Assembly: GCF_963668385.1 (NCBI RefSeq)
Contig: NZ_OY764327.1
Span: forward strand, 6,022,724-6,086,723
Origin: an uncultured Carboxylicivirga sp.
GTDB lineage: Bacteria > Bacteroidota > Bacteroidia > Bacteroidales > Marinilabiliaceae
DNA: 64,000 nucleotides
Direction: 5' to 3'
This document shows positions 26,217-35,640 of this stretch, one piece after another (the stretch's first letter is position 1; every line of letters starts with the position of its first letter). A program made the translations under genes and the position numbers. Under the pieces are notes generated by a model that searched no databases, was not told where the DNA came from, and saw nothing but the letters and a program-made list of their open reading frames with translations.

Positions 26217-27092
26217 ATGGTTCATTCAATGACAGGCTTTGGGAAAGGCATTTGTGAACTTCCCAACAAAAAAATCAACATAGAGATTAAATCACTGAAC
26301 AGCAAACAGCTGGATTTAAACACACGTATTCCTAATTTGTATCGCGAAAAAGAAATTGAAATTCGTAATACGGTTGGTAAAAAGCTAACCCGAGGGAAAG
26401 TAGATGTGAGTTTTTATGTTGAGGCAGCCACTTCGGACAAAATCACCAAAGTAAACCAACAAGTAATAAAAGATTACTATGCTCAACTAAAACAAGTATC
26501 GGCCGATTTAGGTCTTTCGGAAAACACCGATTTTTTGAAGGTAATTATGCCATTGCCCGATACAGTTAAAGTTGAATTGGCCGAATTGAATGAAAATGAA
26601 TGGAAAGCCATTGCCGTTGCTATTGAAGATGCCATTGAAGATATAACTGCTTTCCGCCAAAGAGAAGGTAAAGCTTTAGAAGCTGATATTCGCCAGAGAA
26701 TTACAACCATCGACGAATTATTACAAGAGGTACCTAATTTTGAAACACAACGAATTGATAAAATTCGTACACGTATAAAAGAAAACCTTGAAGAAGTAGC
26801 TGTTCAAACACAAGTTGACGAAAACCGATTTGAACAGGAAATTATCTTTTATCTTGAAAAGCTTGACATAACTGAAGAAAAAGTGCGCTTAGCCAACCAC
26901 TTAAAATACTTTATCGAAACATTAGAAGCCAGTGATGTTGTTGGTAAAAAGCTAGGATTCATCACTCAGGAAATTGGGCGGGAAATCAACACATTAGGTT
27001 CGAAAGCCAACGATGCGGACTTACAAAAAGTAGTGATCAGGATGAAAGATGAATTAGAGAAAATTAAGGAGCAAATCCTCAATATTCTTTAA
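26217..27092 (+). CDS. yicC: YicC family endoribonuclease-like protein
   Basis: A protein of 291 residues beginning MVHSMTGFGKG, the hallmark N-terminus of the family. The C-terminal DUF1732 region is present with the KLGFITQEIGREINTLGSKA block near 244-263. E. coli YicC has been reported to act as an endoribonuclease; the role here is by homology. It is first in an operon with gmk (17-base gap) and nadD, an order common in Bacteroidota. Confidence 0.92.
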   Translation: MVHSMTGFGKGICELPNKKINIEIKSLNSKQLDLNTRIPNLYREKEIEIRNTVGKKLTRGKVDVSFYVEAATSDKITKVNQQVIKDYYAQLKQVSADLGLSENTDFLKVIMPLPDTVKVELAELNENEWKAIAVAIEDAIEDITAFRQREGKALEADIRQRITTIDELLQEVPNFETQRIDKIRTRIKENLEEVAVQTQVDENRFEQEIIFYLEKLDITEEKVRLANHLKYFIETLEASDVVGKKLGFITQEIGREINTLGSKANDADLQKVVIRMKDELEKIKEQILNIL

Positions 27093-27109
27093 CCGGCAAA
27101 GTAAGTAGA

Positions 27110-27679
27110 ATGACTAAAAAAGGTAAATTACTTATATTTTCTGCACCATCAGGTTCGGGTAAAAGTACTATTGTACAAGCTTTATTAAAAAAGAATTTCA
27201 ACCTCGAGTTTTCAATATCAGCAACAAGTCGAGCTCCAAGAGGAGAAGAACAACACGGTTGCGAATATTACTTTTTAACGCCTGACGAATTCAGAAATAA
27301 AATTAGCGAAGATGCTTTTCTGGAATGGGAAGAAGTGTATACCGATACCTATTACGGTACTCTCAGAAGCGAAGTGGAACGTATCACAAATGCGGGTAAT
27401 AATGTTGTTTTTGATGTTGATGTTGTGGGCGGCGTAAATATCAAAAAGGAATTTAACGATACTGCATTAAGTATTTTTGTTCAACCACCTTCAATCGAAG
27501 TTTTAGAGCAGCGCTTGATTGGAAGAGCCACCGACACTCCTGAAAAAATTAAAGAGCGTTTGGCTAAAGCCGAGTACGAGTTAGGCTTTGCCTCTCAGTT
27601 CGACGAGGTAGTAGTTAACGACAATTTGGAGCACGCCATCCAACAAACAGAAGAGTTATTAACTAACTTTTTAAAGTAA
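27110..27679 (+). CDS. gmk: Guanylate kinase
   Basis: A protein of 189 residues that phosphorylates GMP to GDP. The P-loop GSGKST follows FSAPSG at about 11-22. The GMP-binding region includes SATSRAPRGEEQHGCEYYF, and the lid carries RLIGRATDTPEKIKERL. Length is normal. Its stop codon is directly followed by the nadD start. Confidence 0.95.
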   Translation: MTKKGKLLIFSAPSGSGKSTIVQALLKKNFNLEFSISATSRAPRGEEQHGCEYYFLTPDEFRNKISEDAFLEWEEVYTDTYYGTLRSEVERITNAGNNVVFDVDVVGGVNIKKEFNDTALSIFVQPPSIEVLEQRLIGRATDTPEKIKERLAKAEYELGFASQFDEVVVNDNLEHAIQQTEELLTNFLK

Positions 27680-28255
27680 ATGAAACAAATCGGCCTTTTC
27701 TTCGGATCGTTTAATCCGATACACATCGGACATTTAGCTTTAGCTAATTATATGTGCGAATTCGAAGAAATGGACGAAGTTTGGTTTGTAGTTAGTCCTC
27801 AAAATCCATTCAAAATAACCGACGATTTATTAAATACAGATGAACGTATAATTATGGCTAAGCTGGCAACTGCTGCTTATCCTAAATTTAAGGTGGAAGA
27901 TATTGAAACAAGGATGCCGATACCCTCCTATACAATCGATACTTTAACCGAACTTAGAAAAGAACACAACGATTGCTTTTTTAATATTATCATGGGAGCT
28001 GATAATATCGTTAATGTGCATCAATGGAAAGACAGCGATCGAATTATTAGCGATTATTGCATTCTGGTATATCCCCGAACGGGTTATACGACCAATAACC
28101 TATCATTGCCATTAAGTGTTAAAATCACCGATGCTCCTATCATCGAAATTTCATCAACGCAAATCAGAGAATGGTTAAAAAAAGGGTTAAACATCCCCTA
28201 CTTCATCACACCTTCAGTTGCTGATTACATTGATATTCAACAGTTATACCAATAA
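27680..28255 (+). CDS. nadD: Nicotinate-nucleotide adenylyltransferase
   Basis: A protein of 191 residues catalysing the adenylation of NaMN in NAD synthesis. The nucleotidyltransferase motif GSFNPIHIGHL lies at 9-19 and the second conserved motif ISSTQIRE near 156-163. It immediately follows gmk with no spacer, so it is translated from the same transcript. Confidence 0.95.
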   Translation: MKQIGLFFGSFNPIHIGHLALANYMCEFEEMDEVWFVVSPQNPFKITDDLLNTDERIIMAKLATAAYPKFKVEDIETRMPIPSYTIDTLTELRKEHNDCFFNIIMGADNIVNVHQWKDSDRIISDYCILVYPRTGYTTNNLSLPLSVKITDAPIIEISSTQIREWLKKGLNIPYFITPSVADYIDIQQLYQ

Positions 28256-28300
28256 AAAAGAGATCAACCATAATGACTGACCTCTCTTTATTTAGTTCAA
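28256..28300 (-). terminator. Terminator between nadD and the EEP gene
   Basis: On the minus strand AGAGGTCA pairs with TGATCTCT (one G-T pair), followed by T6. The plus-strand form has one mismatch and a weaker T run, so it may work in both directions for the convergent genes. Confidence 0.6.
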
Positions 28301-28315
28301 ACAAATATCAAATAA

Positions 28316-29365
28316 CTAAATTTCTTTTAGCAATATAATATAAACCGGGAAGTGATCGCTGTAACCACCTTGATAACGATCGCCTACATAAGTACGTAAA
28401 GGATATCCTTTATAACGACCTTCAGGTACAATCATTTTTGGTTTATTATATATATGCGATGATTTAAATTTATAAGTTGAATAATCAGTACCCATCAACG
28501 ATTCAGTAATCATTACTTGGTCAAAAAGGTTCCATTTATCTCGATATGCAAGTGTTCCAATACCGTTTTTATAGTGTTTATACATGGTATTAAACATATC
28601 TCCATCTTTCATTTTGTTCTTTTTACCAATTCCACGCAAATACATCGTAACACTCTCGTTAATAGGATCATCATTTAAATCCCCCATTAAAATAACTTTT
28701 GCGTTGGCATCGGTCGCACAAATGGAATCTACTATTGATCGACTTAATTTAGCAGCCTCTTCACGCAATGGAGCACTTCGGGCCTCACCTCCATAACGCG
28801 ATGGCCAGTGATTAACGATAAAGTGCATAGGCTCCCCATCAAAAATACCGGACACCATCAATTGATCTCTAGTATAAATTCGCTCTCCTGTTTCCTGATT
28901 ATAAATAAGCAAAGGAATCGATTTTGAATTGGTAACCTGAAAATATCGAGGTTGATAGATCAAACAAACATCCACGCCCCTTTTATCAGGCGAATCGTAG
29001 TGTACAATCTGATAATTATAGGGTTTTAACTTTGGATCATTAACCAAATCTTCAATTACAGCCTTATTTTCTAGCTCGCTCAAACCAACAACAGCAGGCG
29101 CCCCAACTCCCTTGTCTGAACCAAGCTCTGAAATAACCTCGGCCATGTTGCTAATCTTATCCCAATATCGTTTACCATCCCATTTTTTATCACCCAAAGG
29201 AGTAAATTCAGTATCTCGCACATTAGGAGTATTTATGGTATCAAATAAGTTTTCGAGATTATAAAAGGCAATTACCCCGGCCTTATAGGTTTGCGCCTGA
29301 GCAATGGTGAAAGAACCGGTAACTACAAGAATTACCAATAGAAATTTCATCAATTTATTTAACAT
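28316..29365 (-). CDS. Secreted endonuclease/exonuclease/phosphatase family protein
   Basis: A protein of 349 residues with a signal peptide ending AQAQ at about 25. The metal-dependent EEP catalytic motifs are in order: FYNLENLFD, the glutamate in GLSELEN, VNHWPSR, GDLNDDP and the final YSDHFP. Members cleave DNA, RNA, nucleotides or phospholipid head groups; the exact substrate is unknown. It is divergent from a TonB receptor and two DUF5689 lipoproteins, a linkage seen in other Bacteroidota and consistent with extracellular phosphodiester breakdown (inference). Confidence 0.88.
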   Translation of the reverse strand: MLNKLMKFLLVILVVTGSFTIAQAQTYKAGVIAFYNLENLFDTINTPNVRDTEFTPLGDKKWDGKRYWDKISNMAEVISELGSDKGVGAPAVVGLSELENKAVIEDLVNDPKLKPYNYQIVHYDSPDKRGVDVCLIYQPRYFQVTNSKSIPLLIYNQETGERIYTRDQLMVSGIFDGEPMHFIVNHWPSRYGGEARSAPLREEAAKLSRSIVDSICATDANAKVILMGDLNDDPINESVTMYLRGIGKKNKMKDGDMFNTMYKHYKNGIGTLAYRDKWNLFDQVMITESLMGTDYSTYKFKSSHIYNKPKMIVPEGRYKGYPLRTYVGDRYQGGYSDHFPVYIILLKEI

Positions 29366-29500
29366 ACTATTACATTTTTTCCGGCCGCAAGTTAGTATTT
29401 TTTATATAAAAAAAACAAATCTCTACCTTAAGCTTATGCCAATATATCAAACATTTATTGAATATTTATTCTATGTTAACCAGACATTAAGTTAATGCAA

Positions 29501-29541
29501 AATAGACGACAGACCAGACGGTCTATTTTTATTTTTTTACT
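29501..29541 (+). terminator. Terminator-like hairpin ahead of the TonB receptor gene
   Basis: AATAGAC (29501-29507) pairs with GTCTATT (29521-29527), or alternatively AGACC with GGTCT inside it, followed by TTTATTTTTTT. No plus-strand gene ends just before, so this may be a leader attenuator for the receptor operon. Confidence 0.45.
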
Positions 29542-29608
29542 TAATTTGCACTTTAATAACAACAGGAAAATTTTAGTTTGATTTTAACAGTTAAAATTAT
29601 ACACATTT

Positions 29609-32308
29609 ATGCAACCTAAATTTATGTGGCTACTGGCCTTTATATTACTCACGGGTAATATACTAGCACAAAACGCAGCCATTTCCGGCTTTGTAAAAGA
29701 TGCCGATTCTAACCAATTTATTGAGGGAGTTACCGTAGAAGTTTTAAACAACTCCTCGAAATCTACAACCGACGCTTCGGGATTTTTCACATTAGATGTT
29801 GATGGAGTTAAAAACGTACAAATTTCTTTTACCAAAGAGGGATTTCGAAGTTTAACAATTCACTCTTCCGTAACAAATGAAGGAAATACTGATTTGGGAA
29901 CTATTTTCTTAGTCAACTTATCTACTGCCAATCAGGATGTACCAACTATTACCATTACTGATTCCGACAGTGAAACAGCACTGGAATCACAAACCATTCA
30001 TGGATTATTAAGCTCTTCTCGCGATGTTTTTGTTTCGGCCGCAGCCTATACATTTGGCCCGGCTCGTTTCAGAATGAGAGGCTATGATAACGACTTACAA
30101 ACCGTAATGATTAACGGCTTTATTATGAATGAAGCTGAAACAGGTCGTCCGATCTGGTCGAACTGGGGAGGTTTAAATGATGTTATGCGCAATACCGTTA
30201 TAACAACCGATGCTTCACCAACTGGTGCCATGTACGAACCACTGGGAGGTTTAACTCAGGTAATTACCAACGCATCGGAATATCGCCCTGGTGTTAAATT
30301 GGTTTATTCAAGTTCAAACAGAAGTTATCGCAACCGCTTAATGGCAACCGGATCAACCGGTTTAATGGATAATAATTGGGCCATCACTGCATCCATCTCT
30401 ACCAGATGGAGCGAAGAAGGATATAAAGAAGCTACCTTTTATGATGCTCAAAGTTTTTTCTTTTCTGCCGAAAAAATATTCAACCAAAAACATCGTATTA
30501 ACTTCACAGCCTTAACAGCTTCGTTCGAGAGAGGTGTAGGTGGTGGAGCCATGCAGGAAGTATATAATTTAGTTGGCGATAATTATTACAATCCATACTG
30601 GGGATATCAAAATGGTGAAAAACGTAATGCAAGAGTACGTAGTGGTAACAAACCATTGTTTACCCTTCAGCATACTTGGACACCAACAGCCTCAACCAAA
30701 GTAAAAACAACTGCAGGTTACTGGTTTGGTAAAGGAGGTTATACTTCTCTTAACTGGCAAGATGCAAAGGATCCTCGTCCGGATTATTACCGAAATTTAC
30801 CAAGTTACCCTACAACATCAGCAGAAAAAGAACGTCTAGCAGACATGTGGAGAAATGATCCAAAAGTAAGACAAATTGACTGGGATAAGCTGTACTTAGC
30901 TAACCAAAGTGGAGGAAATGAAGTATCTGGGATTGATGGCAAACGAGCATTATACGTTGTTGAAGACAGAAGAAATGATATTTCACAATTTCAATTCAAC
31001 AGTAATATTGAACATGCATTTAACGACAACTGGAAAATAAATGCTGGCGTAAATGTCGATTTATACACAGGTGATGTATACAATGTGGTTGACGATTTAT
31101 TAGGTGCTGCCTACTGGCTGGATGTTGATCAATTTGCAGAACGCGACTTTCCGGATAATCCAGATGCCATCCAAAACGATTTAAACAATCCCAACCGAAT
31201 AGTAAGAGAAGGTGATATTTACTCTCATCATTACAAACCACACATCAACACATACAATGTTTGGTTGATGGCTCATCAAACAGGAGAGAAATACACAGTA
31301 TATGTGGGAGGTAATTTTAAATACAATGAGTTTTGGCGCGAAGGATTAATGCGAAAAGGCCTGTTCCCGGATAACTCTTTTGGTGATTCAGAAAAACAAC
31401 AGTTTTACACCTATGGAGTAAAAGCGGGTGGTGAATACCGTTTTACCGGACGCCATATTGTAAAAGCTAATGCCAGCTATGGGACACAACCTCCATTATT
31501 CCGTAATGCATACGTATCGCCCCGCACCCGAGACGACATTGTTAATAACCTGAAAAAAGAAGTAATTATGTCGGTTGATGCCGGATATTTTTTCACTTCT
31601 CCTAACTTTACAATGAGACTCAGTGGATATTACACTCGTATCAACGATGAGGTGAAGAATACAAATTTCTACCACGAGGACTTGCGAACTTTTGTTAACT
31701 ATACCATGTCGGGTATAGATAAACAATACATGGGATTTGAATTAGGTGGCGAATATAAAATCTCACCAACCTGGACTGTTAACACAGCCATTGCAATGGG
31801 TGATTATACTTACGAATCAAATCCTGACGTAATTATTACTCGGGATAATAATCGCAAGGTAGAAGAAACCAACCAGGTAAGATCAAAGGGCTTTAAAATT
31901 GCAGGAACACCTCAAAACGCCTATACTGTTGGTATTAAATACAACTCACCTAAATACTGGTGGGCAGGTGTATCAGCCTCTTACTTCGATAAAATATACA
32001 TGGACTTCAACCCTGTAACACGCACTGCTGATTCAAAACTTCCTTCTAATCCATATTGGAGATGGAGCCTGCAAGAAAAATTAGATGCAGCTTATACTAT
32101 TGATGCTTTTGCAGGTAAGAGCTGGAGAATTAATGGTTACTACATTTCGCTTAGTGCAAATATTAATAATGTTACCAACAACCAAAGTTTTATAACCGGA
32201 GGATACGAACAATTACGTTACAACGCAGACCGTCCAGAGCTTTTTGCTCCTAAGTATTACTACTTCTACGGTCTCAACTATTTTGCAAACCTAAGTGTTA
32301 GTTTCTAA
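29609..32308 (+). CDS. TonB-dependent outer-membrane receptor
   Basis: A protein of 899 residues. It has a signal peptide (1-20, ending LAQ), a carboxypeptidase-regulatory-like beta-sandwich (about 24-110), a plug domain (about 130-230, including FRMRGYDNDLQTVMINGF), and a 22-strand barrel ending in F. It should import a bulky ligand across the outer membrane using TonB energy. It is not of the SusC length, and the following genes are DUF5689 lipoproteins, not SusD. The ligand is not known; the divergent EEP enzyme suggests a nucleotide or phosphodiester product. Confidence 0.92.
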   Translation: MQPKFMWLLAFILLTGNILAQNAAISGFVKDADSNQFIEGVTVEVLNNSSKSTTDASGFFTLDVDGVKNVQISFTKEGFRSLTIHSSVTNEGNTDLGTIFLVNLSTANQDVPTITITDSDSETALESQTIHGLLSSSRDVFVSAAAYTFGPARFRMRGYDNDLQTVMINGFIMNEAETGRPIWSNWGGLNDVMRNTVITTDASPTGAMYEPLGGLTQVITNASEYRPGVKLVYSSSNRSYRNRLMATGSTGLMDNNWAITASISTRWSEEGYKEATFYDAQSFFFSAEKIFNQKHRINFTALTASFERGVGGGAMQEVYNLVGDNYYNPYWGYQNGEKRNARVRSGNKPLFTLQHTWTPTASTKVKTTAGYWFGKGGYTSLNWQDAKDPRPDYYRNLPSYPTTSAEKERLADMWRNDPKVRQIDWDKLYLANQSGGNEVSGIDGKRALYVVEDRRNDISQFQFNSNIEHAFNDNWKINAGVNVDLYTGDVYNVVDDLLGAAYWLDVDQFAERDFPDNPDAIQNDLNNPNRIVREGDIYSHHYKPHINTYNVWLMAHQTGEKYTVYVGGNFKYNEFWREGLMRKGLFPDNSFGDSEKQQFYTYGVKAGGEYRFTGRHIVKANASYGTQPPLFRNAYVSPRTRDDIVNNLKKEVIMSVDAGYFFTSPNFTMRLSGYYTRINDEVKNTNFYHEDLRTFVNYTMSGIDKQYMGFELGGEYKISPTWTVNTAIAMGDYTYESNPDVIITRDNNRKVEETNQVRSKGFKIAGTPQNAYTVGIKYNSPKYWWAGVSASYFDKIYMDFNPVTRTADSKLPSNPYWRWSLQEKLDAAYTIDAFAGKSWRINGYYISLSANINNVTNNQSFITGGYEQLRYNADRPELFAPKYYYFYGLNYFANLSVSF

Positions 32309-32319
32309 GAAATACAATC

Positions 32320-33708
32320 ATGAAAAAACTAAATAGCAAACTACTTTTTATTACCCTACTTACAACTGTCCTTACCTGGTCGTGCGACATGAATAACGAA
32401 GATGCACCTCCATACATTGAATTTGTACCAGCACCTAACGTTAGTTCCGTTACCCATATTAAGTCATTGTATGACCAAGAAATGGAAAAATACTATCGCG
32501 ATCGTGTACCGGTTGAAATTACAGAAGACATCTGTTTAAAAGGGATTATCAGTGCCGATGATAAAACATCGAACGGTAACCTTTATAAAGAAGCCTACCT
32601 GCAAGACGAAACCGGTGGTATAAAATTAGTATTTGTATCTACCGGTGGTATCTATGCCAACGACTCGGTTGTTATTAATATGAAAGGCTTATACATTGGC
32701 GATTATGGCGATTTCATCCAGATTGGTGGTATACCTTATACAGATACTAATGGCAACTTGCGTGTATCCGGAATTGACAAGTATGACTGTCTAAAACGTA
32801 CCAAAATCGATGGTCAGGAATTACAACCATTATTGATTAGCATTGACCAAATTGGCGAAGAACATATGGGTATGTTAATCGAACTACAAGATGTGCAATT
32901 CAGAGATGATGAAATTGGTAAAACCTATGCTACACCAGAAACTGATGATCAAGAAGCCTCAACCGAAAACCGCATTATGACAGATTGTAATGGCAATGAA
33001 ATTACAGTTCGTTCAAGTGGATATTCTTCGTTTGCAGGTGATTTATTACCACAAGGAAAAGGAAGCATTGTTGGTATACTAACTAAGTATACTTCTACAT
33101 ACCAATTAGTAATTCGTAATATCGACGAAGTACAATTAGATGGTAATCGTTGCGGGGATGATAATGATGTAACTCCAACTCCAATTGACATTGCATTAGG
33201 CAGTGCTGTTGAATCGATCATCGAAGATTTTGGTACACAAACATCCAATAATGACATTACCATCGATGGTTGGAACAACTTTGCCACTGTCGGGACTCGT
33301 ACCTGGAGATGCAAAACCTACAATGATGAGGTATATGCTCAAGCTACAGGTTTTTCTTCAGGAGAAGCAGCTATTGAATCTTGGTTGTTGTTGCCTCCTG
33401 TTAGCAATTCGGGAAGTAAAACCATAAGTTTCCAAACAGAATATGCATATTGGGCACACGCAGATGGGAACACTCCTCTTAAATTAGTTTATTCTACCGA
33501 TTTTACAGGAGGTGATCCTACTATAGCAAGCTGGACAGAGTTAAATGCAACTTTTGCTACCAATGGAGTTGACTTACAAAACACTTGGGTTAACTCAGGT
33601 TCAATTAACCTACCTGACTCAAACAATCCACTTGTAATTGCATTTGTTTATACAGGTTCAGATACAGAAAAGACATCAATGCGAATTGACAACATTATAA
33701 TCAACTAA
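32320..33708 (+). CDS. DUF5689 lipoprotein with C-terminal jelly-roll domain
   Basis: A protein of 462 residues with a lipoprotein signal ending WSC (C22). Residues about 40-275 match DUF5689, an OB-fold-like module: VEITEDICLKGIISADD, then YLQDETGGIKLVF, then GDYGDFIQIGG. Residues about 300-462 look like a cleaved-adhesin/choice-of-anchor J beta-sandwich. It is surface- or periplasm-anchored and probably partners the upstream receptor (11-base gap). The binding target is unknown. Confidence 0.8.
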   Translation: MKKLNSKLLFITLLTTVLTWSCDMNNEDAPPYIEFVPAPNVSSVTHIKSLYDQEMEKYYRDRVPVEITEDICLKGIISADDKTSNGNLYKEAYLQDETGGIKLVFVSTGGIYANDSVVINMKGLYIGDYGDFIQIGGIPYTDTNGNLRVSGIDKYDCLKRTKIDGQELQPLLISIDQIGEEHMGMLIELQDVQFRDDEIGKTYATPETDDQEASTENRIMTDCNGNEITVRSSGYSSFAGDLLPQGKGSIVGILTKYTSTYQLVIRNIDEVQLDGNRCGDDNDVTPTPIDIALGSAVESIIEDFGTQTSNNDITIDGWNNFATVGTRTWRCKTYNDEVYAQATGFSSGEAAIESWLLLPPVSNSGSKTISFQTEYAYWAHADGNTPLKLVYSTDFTGGDPTIASWTELNATFATNGVDLQNTWVNSGSINLPDSNNPLVIAFVYTGSDTEKTSMRIDNIIIN

Positions 33709-33723
33709 TACAAATAATTTACC

Positions 33724-35466
33724 ATGAGACTTTTAAAATTAAACATCTACATTTTGCTTTTGGCCTTTGTAGGCTTTAGCTGTAGCGAAGATCCGGATGC
33801 TCCAACTCCTCCGGGACAAGAAACACCGGATGCAACAAAAACCATCAAAGACTTAAAAGCTTTAGTTACGGGCGATGATGCGTATGAGATTCCTGCCGAC
33901 TACGTTATTAAAGCAGTAGTCTTATCCAACCAAGGTGAATCAAACAACTTTTATCGTTCTTTATTCATTCAGGATGATGAGACAGCTATTAAAATTAGTT
34001 GTGAAAAAGAATCTCTTTACGAAACATTAAAACAAGGTCAGGAAGTAACATTAGTTGCAGAGGGACTATATGTTGCTAAATCGTACGACACCTATGTAAT
34101 TGGTTCTGCTGCCAGCGATGATAATTACAAAGTAACCATTATTTCACCAGACAAATTAAGCAAAGTATTAATTGCTGGTGAAGAAGATCAAACATTTAAA
34201 ACAACTGAAATTACAGATTTATCAAAACTTAGTGCCGACATGGTAGGCTCATGGGTTAAAATTAGTAATGTCCAAGTTGTAGAAAGTCAAATTGGTAGTG
34301 TTTTAGCCGATGGAACTACAAGTTACGGTACTGTTAATATGACTGATGCCAATGGTGTTACTTTCCAAATTAGCACAAACCAATATGCCAACTTTGCTGA
34401 TTTTACAATGCCTGAAGGTAGCGGTAGTATCTCTGGTATTTTAGGAACATACAGTACTAATTTCCAGGTTACATTAACCAGCACTGATGATCTTGATTTA
34501 ACTGGCGAACGTTTTGAGGTTGATAACGGTGGAAATTTAGAAGGAACAGGTACAAATAACGATCCTTATACTATTACAGATGTTTTATCTACACTTGACG
34601 ATGGATCTATCTCTGGATGGGTAAAAGGATATATTGTTGGTACAATTCCTGCGACAAGCGAAGCTACATTAACAGGTCCTTTCTCTGTAAATACCAATAT
34701 GTTAATTGCAGAATCAGCAGACGAAACAGATGTTGCAAAAATGGTTTCAGTACAATTACCTGCTGGAGCTATTAGAACAGCATTAAATCTTCAGGATAAC
34801 GAAAGCAATCTAGGTAAAGAAGTTATGGTCTTAGGTTCATTGGAATATTACTTTGGATTTAAAGGGATAAAAAGCCTAACCGGTTACTGGATTGATGGAG
34901 CAGGTATTGACCCTGATAATAGAACTGAAGATGCTCCAACCGCTGAAGCCGATTACCCTGACGGAAGTTTCTACTTTGAAAACTTTGAAAATGCCATGGC
35001 TGACATGGATATTTATATCACAGGTATGCGTAACCTTGCTCAAACAGGAGAAAGATTTTGGCGAGGTGCGATTTATAGTAATAACACATATGCACAAGCT
35101 ACTGCATATAATTCAACAGACGCAACTAACGATATCTGGATGGTGACACCTGCGATCAGTCTTGACGGAAAAACCAACCCAACCTTTAATTGTGATTTAA
35201 AAGGAGGTTATGATAATGGTGCAACAATAGAAGTATATGTACTTACAGATTTCGATGGATCGAATGCATGGGATGCCACTGCTACTCAGTTGCAAGTAAC
35301 TTTACCAAGCGTTCCTTCCAGCGGATATGGTGCAGATTGGGAAAGTTCTGGTGACATTGATTTATCATCTTTCTCTGGAACAATTCACATCGCATTCAAA
35401 TATTCTGGAGGCGAAGGAAAAACAACAACCTGGCAAGTTGATAACATTAACTGTTTCGAAAAATAG
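33724..35466 (+). CDS. DUF5689 lipoprotein with DUF6359-like and jelly-roll domains
   Basis: A protein of 580 residues with a lipoprotein signal ending FSC (C20) and a proline-rich linker. Domains in order are DUF5689 (about 38-265), a DUF6359-like OB module beginning GTGTNNDPYTITDVL (about 275-395), and a C-terminal choice-of-anchor J sandwich (about 415-580). It is the third gene of the receptor operon, 15 bases after the previous one. With its paralogue it gives three OB-like modules in tandem genes, suiting recognition of a polymer such as nucleic acid; this is inference. Confidence 0.78.
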   Translation: MRLLKLNIYILLLAFVGFSCSEDPDAPTPPGQETPDATKTIKDLKALVTGDDAYEIPADYVIKAVVLSNQGESNNFYRSLFIQDDETAIKISCEKESLYETLKQGQEVTLVAEGLYVAKSYDTYVIGSAASDDNYKVTIISPDKLSKVLIAGEEDQTFKTTEITDLSKLSADMVGSWVKISNVQVVESQIGSVLADGTTSYGTVNMTDANGVTFQISTNQYANFADFTMPEGSGSISGILGTYSTNFQVTLTSTDDLDLTGERFEVDNGGNLEGTGTNNDPYTITDVLSTLDDGSISGWVKGYIVGTIPATSEATLTGPFSVNTNMLIAESADETDVAKMVSVQLPAGAIRTALNLQDNESNLGKEVMVLGSLEYYFGFKGIKSLTGYWIDGAGIDPDNRTEDAPTAEADYPDGSFYFENFENAMADMDIYITGMRNLAQTGERFWRGAIYSNNTYAQATAYNSTDATNDIWMVTPAISLDGKTNPTFNCDLKGGYDNGATIEVYVLTDFDGSNAWDATATQLQVTLPSVPSSGYGADWESSGDIDLSSFSGTIHIAFKYSGGEGKTTTWQVDNINCFEK

Positions 35467-35482
35467 TATTCTATAAAACATC

Positions 35483-35519
35483 AAAAAGCCATGTTCTCAA
35501 TTGAGCATGGCTTTTTTTA
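35483..35519 (+). terminator. Terminator of the TonB receptor operon
   Basis: Stem AAAAAGCCATG with CATGGCTTTTT, with CTCAATTGAG inside the loop, followed by T7, 16 bases after the last stop. Confidence 0.9.
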
Positions 35520-35640
35520 TAGGAATTAATTGAAAGAAAAAATTAAGAAAAGTTTTTCCCTTCCATTTGACATCATGCTATTTTTTTGTCTATTTGTATT
35601 TTGATATTTATTACAGATATATTTTAATTTAAAAACAAGA

